Assembly (NCBI GenBank): GCA_032358255.1
Contig: JAULBX010001780.1
Location: 62,001-126,000, forward strand
Source: Heterotrichella gracilis
Lineage: Eukaryota; Sar; Xanthophyceae; Tribonematales; Xanthonemataceae
DNA: 64,000 nucleotides
Direction of reading: 5' to 3'
In this document: in pieces, positions 58,042-64,000 of the stretch
How the letters are laid out: each line of letters starts with the position of its first letter
How positions within the stretch are numbered: position 1 is the stretch's first letter
Program-made: the position numbers and the translations under genes
Notes under the pieces: model-generated
The model's input: only the letters and a program-made list of their open reading frames with translations
What the model was told of the DNA's origin: nothing
Databases searched by the model: none

Positions 58042-59366
58042 TCAGTCCTTATCATCGCTGCCAAACAGGGCATGCATGCGCGCCTTGCAGTCCAAGGCAG
58101 CGATGATCATCGCAGTGCATTGCATGCGCCACCTGCACAAACAACGTAGCACATCTAGGCCTCACCCGGGTTTAGGGTCATGTGACACATGCCCAGGGTG
58201 TCTGTCGCAAAGAGCCCAGACCATAATGCAAGCAGAAGGACACAAAGCCGTGCAAACCACAGTGTGGCACCACATCCTGGCTCACAAACCCTAATCCCGT
58301 CTGGCACCACCCGCACCTGGTCCAGCTCCTTCCCCTCCTCCTCATCGCTATCATCAAACTGCGCAGCGGCTTGGTTCTTCTTGAGGGGGGAGGCTCGACA
58401 CCACCTTCCCCTTCCCCACCCACCTCTCCCACCACATCCACCTCCTTCTCATCCTCCAGGGTGGCGGGGGTGGTGGAAGTGGCTGCGCCGTAGCCAGCAC
58501 CACCCTCTGCAAGGGAGGGGAGGGGATTTCGATGTAAAGAACTTGCATCCTAATACCACACAGCCCACCAGCAGCAGCAAGCAGCCATTAATGTTGGAAT
58601 ATTCCAACATGCACACGCGCGTGTTCCATAATGCCCACTGGCCCGTGACGCTGCCACTTGTTGTGGGATGCAAGCCTAGAACATTTTTTAGTCTCTTTTT
58701 CTACCCTAAAATCCATGCTGCAAACGGAAGCATGGCACAGAAAGGCAGCCTATACCCCAACGCTTGTTCCTTCCCCTTCCCCCCAAACGCACTTGTTTCC
58801 CCCTGCTTCAACCTGCCTCCCCCTGGCTGCCCAGGGCTGGGCCCCACCCCCGCACCCCCTCCCTCCTCCTCATCGCTGCTGTCCAGGCCAGCAGCAGCCA
58901 GGGATGCCTTGCCCGCTGACTCCCCATCCTGCATCACACGTAATATGACTCCCCTTAGCACCATTGTGGGCCAAGGCTGCTGCAACGGCAGCTGCAAAAA
59001 ATGCTTGCAAGTTGAACATCCGTTCATGCCGAAGTCAGCGTCTAAGGCTGCTACTATCATGGAGTGACTATTCATGGCTAGGTGATAAAGCGGCAATTCC
59101 ATAGCGCCACGCCCCAGGGGTGCACCCCTACACCCCCGCATCCCCCTCCCTATCTACACCCTCCACCCGCTTCCTCCCACCCACCTTGGTGGTCGCCCCG
59201 CGCCCCCTCCCTCCTCCTCCTCCTCCTCCTCCTCCCCTTCCACATAATCCACATCCTCCTCCTCATCACCGTCGCTCTCAGCCAGGCCCGCTGCCTTGAG
59301 CCGCTCAACCGCAAACACAGGCTCGTCCATGTACTCAACCTCATTGTCGCCCACAACCATGTCGTC
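58042..59366 (-). pseudogene. Gene B, copy 1: acidic protein, probably broken
   Basis: It has the same exon set as copy 2: DNEVEYMDEP (about 59155-59366), GKASLAAAGLDSSDEEE (about 58800-58930), a penultimate exon (about 58321-58512) and the last exon. Relative to copy 2, one base is missing near 58385, in the run before AAGAAG, which puts the following DDSDEEE block out of frame. The last exon carries 22 extra bases before KARM.ALFGSDD. Both changes disrupt the reading frame. Confidence 0.65.
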
Positions 59367-59543
59367 CTGCGGGGAAGGGGGTGGGGAATTATTCAGTTAA
59401 ACAAACATATGTCAAAGTGAACAATAATGTATTCTAACATTTTGTACAAGGGGAATGGCGCATCCATGCACTGAATGTCACCCACCCACAGCCATGTCTC
59501 CCCACAGGGGTGTTTGCACACGAGTTATGCAATGGTGCAATAG

Positions 59544-59591
59544 CAAGGGTAATAAGATAATAATAGTCCTATTATTATCTTATTACCCTTG
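59544..59591. repeat. 48-nt palindrome with core AATAGTCCTATT, absent from the paralogous site
   Basis: Perfect 23-bp arms around a TC spacer. The other segmental copy has GAGTGATGCAAC...CACCCACCGCAG at this place (about 63750-63785) with no palindrome. Confidence 0.93.
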
Positions 59592-59967
59592 GCAAAAGCC
59601 CACCGCAGTCCTTCAAAGTATGGCCAACTCCTAGGTGTTGCAGATCACAGGGATGTGTGCACACCATTTATTTGCGAATATAAAGGGAGATAAGCGGGAA
59701 GTCAAAAGAAGGGGAATATAGGACACGTGGTCGCAGGGTCACAATAATAAACTAAAGAACCTACATCTTGGTTTTTACCCGGTTTACACACCTGTGGCAG
59801 CCAGCGCAATTATTGGCGTCAACCCTTAATCTATACAAGGCCACTACCATTGCTGCCTCTTCTAATTCTTATTCTCCACCTTGCCCCCATCCTCCTCGAT
59901 GGCGGCGCACAGTGTGAACCGTAACCACACCCTAAACCCTAACTAGTGTCCGTACCATTGCCTTGGC

Positions 59968-60075
59968 CTACTTCTTCTTCTTCTCCTTGCCCCCATCCTC
60001 CTCGATAGCTCTGGGAGTGGCGGCCTCCTCCCGCCAACTCTGCTTCACGAAGTTTCTTTTGCGTGACCTTTTCTG
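59968..60075 (-). CDS. Last exon of an unrecognised basic protein
   Basis: After a GGTTCAG acceptor the frame reads KRSRKRNFVKQSWREEAATP and ends GGKEKKKK at a TAG (59968-59970). Such a Lys-rich tail suits a nuclear or nucleolar protein. Upstream exons are not identified. A partial copy of the CTTGCCCCCATCCTCCTCGA stretch lies at about 59880-59900. Confidence 0.35.
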   Translation of the reverse strand, partial: QKRSRKRNFVKQSWREEAATPRAIEEDGGKEKKKK

Positions 60076-60789
60076 AACCCCAAACTGGACGGGAATGGGC
60101 AACATAGCCGGGGCCTCCCCGCTAGGAGTGCTATCTAGAATCCCCTATCTGGCCATGTGAACAACGCCTATCCCCTCTCCAACGAAATTGAGGAGGGCGA
60201 CGTAGGAGCCATACGTGTACTCTGTACCGGTGCCCACAAACCGCGGGTTTCCCACCTATTCCTGTATCCGCAGGTTGCAACCCACGACTGCCTGCTAGTT
60301 GGTTCTACCCTAGCTTAGGGTCCAGTACGACCTTGCAGGGGCTGTTTACAAGCAAGGGCCGATCATAACCTCGGCAGTCTAGTGATAGGTGCAGGGTGAG
60401 AGGGAGTGTGCAACGTGGATGGGTGCATCTGAGTGTCTTACTCTCTCAATCAGCAGCCTAATTCAATATAAGGTATTCTGACAAGATGCAGCTCGGACTG
60501 GTGCTTTTACGAACCAACTGCCTACTAGTGCCGGTTGAGGAGCTGAAGCTGTTTCAAACACTTATCAAGTCTGCACGCAAACCCGTGTGACGTTCCCCCT
60601 CTGTCACCTGCCTGCCCTTTGCTGTCGCAGCTGCGGACGGTATCTACACCCACAATGCACCTGGTCAGAGCGAATGTGCACACAGCGCCGCAGCCCGTGC
60701 GTGTGCGGTGCGCACGACTCGTCATGTGTCAAGACGGAGCACCCAATGCGACACCCACAGGTGCCGGGCGGTAGCGCTGTGTAGGGGTA

Positions 60790-61453
60790 GTGGGTGGTGC
60801 CATGTGCACATGCATGCATGCGTGCGTGGCTAAAAAGTTGGTTTACCTCTTCCTGGTCTCCACAGCAGCGGTCTTTTCGTTTGCTGTGACACACGAAACC
60901 ATTCCACATATAGGATTGGCCGCCCTTCGTCATCCCACGACACAGTTGGTTTATTGGGTTTCTCTACGGACAAGGTGCTTTGTTGCCGTGTGTAACATCG
61001 ATGTGGCTTGTTGTGCAGCGAAGCGCTTGTACTTGACGTTGCCCTCCGGCGAGCAGCGCAAGGTCATTGTACGTACTGATGAGGGGCTCAAGCGTTGGTT
61101 CAGGGGCACTGTTGGCTATGGTGACTCGAGGCTACGCGACCCGGACACTTAATAGAGATTTTGGAACTCGTAGACTTGGAGGATGAAGGCACTACCAAGT
61201 CCTGCTTCCATTTCGCGCCCGCCCAGTGCCTGAGAAGACAATCAACATCACGTGGCCAGGGGACGGCACCAAGCTTAAGGACACAAGGCACTGCTTTGTG
61301 GGACTTTCTCAGAAGTGGCTGGACAGCCTTCTCGACATGAAGCTGTGCCAGGGTCTGAGGCCTGTGGATTCAAAGGAGAATGTGGTGTTGACGCGCTTGG
61401 ATCAGTTGGAGGCTGGCAAGGAGTATGTGGCAGTACGCCGCGTCAACATCTGA
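60790..61453 (+). pseudogene. Gene A, copy 2: broken paralogue
   Basis: It opens like copy 1 and reads LTLPSGEQRKVIVRTDEGLK up to RLRDPDT. It then hits a TAA at about 61150 caused by a one-base deletion against copy 1. A further in-frame TAG and a second one-base deletion follow within 50 bp. After that the original frame returns (PEKTINITWPGDGTK to the end, YVAVRRVNI). The second domain alone (61226-61453) stays open. Confidence 0.75.
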
Positions 61454-62247
61454 GGAGCCATGCTGCAAGTTTGTGTTGGGCTAACAGCCAAGTTCCCTTG
61501 CCTGTGCTGTACTTGACACAGACGTTGCTGAGCACACGCCTTTGCTGAAACCTTGCAACTGCTAGCGTCCAAGTTTGTTTGTCCAGTATTGTTGTGTAGT
61601 GCGTCCAGCTGGACAGCTAAAGGTGTGCCACACTTGTGGGTGTGCATCCAGTAGTCACTTGTATATTACCACCCACAAAACTGTTTTTTCCACACACAGC
61701 TATTTCTCTTGCGCCCAGCGGTTCTGTGTGTGCTGCCCTGCACCACCCTTGTGTCCTCATCCTACACTGGGATGGCATGGCAAAACGTTTGCGGTGCAGC
61801 CACATCCGCACATGGACATTATGTTTGTTCAGACCGCGAACCCTTGGATACGGTTTGGACCTGCAGTTGCTGTTGTTGCAGGTGCAGTGCACGCTTTGGT
61901 GACTAGCATATGAGCTGATGGTTTGTTATTACACGCATTCCATCCACACAGCCAGTGTACCAGTCAGCCTTGCATAGTACACACCAACCAGTCTATCATT
62001 TGTATTGCATATACCTGCAGCCATGCCTACTTAAACAGCGTGTGTCTGATAATCGGATCAAACATTGCCTTTTAATATTTGTAACATGCACAGATATGGT
62101 ACAGTAATACCAACGCTTTGCTTCAGCAACCCTTTCGTCGGGAAGGCCCCAGCTGGCCAGCAACAACTCATGCATTGCTTGCTAATATCCCCTTGGAAGT
62201 TGCCTTTTCAGCATGTATTTTGACCCTGGGCTAGCGCGTCGTCGGCT

Positions 62248-63639
62248 TCAATCCTCGTCATCGCTGCCAAACAGCGCATCCATGCGCGCCTTGGACTGCT
62301 GCGCTGCAAGCGCCACCTGCACATACCAAGCACCACATCTAGGGTTTAGGGTCATGTGACACATGCCCGGGGGTGTCTGTCGCAAGAGCCCAGACCGTCG
62401 TGCAAGTGGCAGGACACAAAGACGTTCAAAACCCACTGTGGCCCCACATCCTGCTCACAAACCCTCATCCCTGATTGGCACCCCGCCCCATCAGATTCCT
62501 CCCCTCCGCCACCACACCCACCTGGTCCGTCTCATAAAACCCTAAATCCCTGCTGGCACCACACCAACCTGGTCCAGTTTCTAAACCTAAACCCTAAACC
62601 CCTTGTGGCACCACACGCACCTGGTCCGGCTCCTCCCCCTCCTCCTCATCGCTATCGTCAAACAGCGCAGCAGCTCGGCTCTTCTTGCGGGAGGGGGGCT
62701 CGCCACCACCTTCCCACTCCCCACCCACATCCCCCACCACATCCACGTCGTCCTCATCCTCCAGGCTGGCGGGGGTGGTGGATGGGGCTGCGCCATCGCC
62801 AGCACCACCCTCTGCAAGGGAGGGAAGGGGATTCTGATGTAAAGAACTTGCACCTTGATACCACACAGCCCACCACCAGCAGGAAGCAGCCATTTCAGAT
62901 TGCACACGCCTGTGTTCCACATTGCCCACTGGACGGTGCCACTTATAGGATGCAAGACCCAGAACACAGTTTTAAATTTATTTTCTACCCTACAAACCAT
63001 GCTGCAAACGCAAACATGTCACACGAAGGCAGCCTGCACCCCAAAACTTGTCCCTTACCCCCACGCACCTGTTTCCCGTCGCCGCTTCAACCTGCCCCCC
63101 CCTGGCTGCCCAGGGCTGGGCCCCACCCCCGCACCCCCTCCCTCCTCCTCATCGCTGCTGTCCAGGCCAGCAGCAGCCAGGGATGCCTTGCCCGCTGGCT
63201 CCCCATCCTGCGCCACACGTAATATGACTCCCCTTAGCACCATTGTGGGCCAAGGCTGCTGCAACGGCAGCTGCAAAAAATACTTGCAAGTTGAACATCC
63301 GTTCATGCCGAAGTCAAGGCTACCCTATCGTGGCTAGGTGATGAAATGGTAAACAATCCCATACCACCACCGCCCCAGGGATGCACCCCTACACCCCCGC
63401 ACCCCCTCCCTATCTACACCCTCCACCCGCTGCCTCCCACCCACCTTGCCGGCCGCCGCCGACCCCCCTTCCTCCTCCTCCTCCTCCTCCCCTTCCACAT
63501 AATCCGCATCCTCCTCCTCGTCCTCGTCGCTGTCTGCCAGGCCCGCTGCCTTAAGCCGCCGCCGCCGCTCAGCAGCCTCAGCCGCAGACACAGGCTCATC
63601 CATGTACTCAACCTCATTATCACCCACAACCATGTCGTC
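62248..63639 (-). CDS. Gene B, copy 2: acidic nuclear-type protein, C-terminal exons
   Basis: Four exons: 63445-63639, 63069-63207, 62621-62811 and 62248-62316. The visible protein reads DDMVVGDNEVEYMDEP, a KAAGLADSDEDEEED acidic run, GKASLAAAGLDSSDEEE, SRKKSRAAALFDDSDEEE, and ends KARMDALFGSDDED. The gene continues beyond the window. Long acidic runs with SD-E/D-rich sites and short basic patches are typical of chromatin or transcription-elongation factors. A CTR9/LEO1-like tail is one guess, not supported by a diagnostic motif. Confidence 0.6.
62499..62640 (-). repeat. Three copies of a gene B exon end plus donor with CCCTAAA spacers
   Basis: ACC(A)CACACC.ACCTGGTCC occurs at about 62511, 62560 and 62613. 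The first two copies are each followed on the + strand by AAACCCTAAATCCC or CTAAACCTAAACCCTAAACC. The paralogous segment has only one copy (about 58300-58325). Confidence 0.85.
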
Positions 63640-63669
63640 CTGCAAGGGGAGGGGTGGTTTACTTTAATA

Positions 63670-63722
63670 GGATTGGCGCATGTATGTACTCGACCTCATT
63701 GCCACCCACAACCATGTCCTGT
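63670..63722 (-). repeat. Copy of a gene B exon start with acceptor
   Basis: ATGTACTCGACCTCATTGCC and ACCCACAACCATGTC match the real exon start at 63601-63642. Confidence 0.85.
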
Positions 63723-64000
63723 GGTGTGGTGGTGTGGTGTGGTGCACACGAGTGATGCAACAATGGTTGCAACACCCACCGCAGTCTTTGAACCCAAGGT
63801 GTTGCAGATTGTACGCCCACCATTCAATGACCAATTAGAAGGAGATAACACGGAAGGGGAATATAAGAAACGTGGTCGCAGGGTCACAGGGTCACCCTTA
63901 ACCATACATGTAAAATATACATCTCAATTCTCACTGCTTTACACACCTACTAGGGTTTAGGGTGCATTTGCCAGCCAGCCCCATTACCGACGTCAACCCC

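Larger units (their letters stand above)
55650..59950. repeat. Segmental duplication, left unit (gene A + gene B)
   Basis: It aligns with 60288 to the window end, in the same order and orientation: left flank, gene A, its 3' flank, and gene B exons with introns. It starts near TGCCTGCTAG(C/T)TGGTTCT. The left unit has extra sequence (about 57280-57720) and a palindrome (59544-59591) that the right unit lacks. Confidence 0.88.
60288..64000. repeat. Segmental duplication, right unit (runs off the window)
   Basis: Paralogous to 55650-59950; see that entry. Confidence 0.88.

Noticed and set aside
58189-59067. 292-codon + frame
   Set aside because: Antisense to gene B; the Pro/Ser-rich product is the mirror of acidic and Gly-rich codons.
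62356-63222. 288-codon + frame
   Set aside because: Antisense shadow of gene B copy 2.

Overview
This looks like nuclear DNA of a photosynthetic green alga (Chlorophyta; a trebouxiophyte-like alga is my best guess). The genes are intron-rich with GT-AG introns. They include a nuclear-encoded photosystem II PsbP, a plastid uS17, a RETICULATA-related plastid envelope protein and plastid-type dihydroxyacid dehydratase. Several 3' regions carry TGTAA, the algal poly(A) signal. Many introns contain CCCTAAA/TTTAGGG motifs, which are plant-type telomere units. No tRNA, rRNA or CRISPR array was found.

Layout: the 3' part of an unrecognised + gene (64-1595); COP9 signalosome subunit 3 (2220-5597, -); a 73-codon one-helix membrane protein only 25 nt upstream of a SAC1-type phosphoinositide phosphatase (6114-11971, +); plastid ribosomal uS17 (12804-13166, -); a type II membrane glycosyltransferase-like protein (14038-16904, -); a secreted sialidase-like BNR/Asp-box protein (18044-21437, +); dihydroxyacid dehydratase (22429-27147, +); PsbP (28175-29798, +); ATG8 (31052-31762, -); an ESCO/ECO1 cohesin acetyltransferase (32556-34847, +); a TauD/TfdA-type dioxygenase (35779-about 38708, -); an AUX1/LAX-like permease (39980-44315, +) with a broken two-exon copy 2.7 kb downstream; and a RETICULATA-related protein (49572-54011, -). 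The last 10 kb hold a 260-bp MITE with target-site duplication, two related long palindromes, and a tandem segmental duplication (about 55650-59950 and 60288-end). Each unit of that duplication carries gene A (+) and acidic gene B (-).

The genes are unrelated housekeeping and accessory functions; only the small membrane protein plus SAC1 pair looks co-transcribed.

The most striking signal is at the exon-intron boundaries. In at least eight genes, introns contain one to three decayed copies of the neighbouring exon edge, including its splice site. These copies are very often separated from the real exon by CCCTAAA/TTTAGGG-like sequence. Between the two paralogous segments at the right end, the copy number of such a unit differs (three versus one). 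This suggests an active process of intron growth by exon-edge tandem duplication with telomere-like filler.
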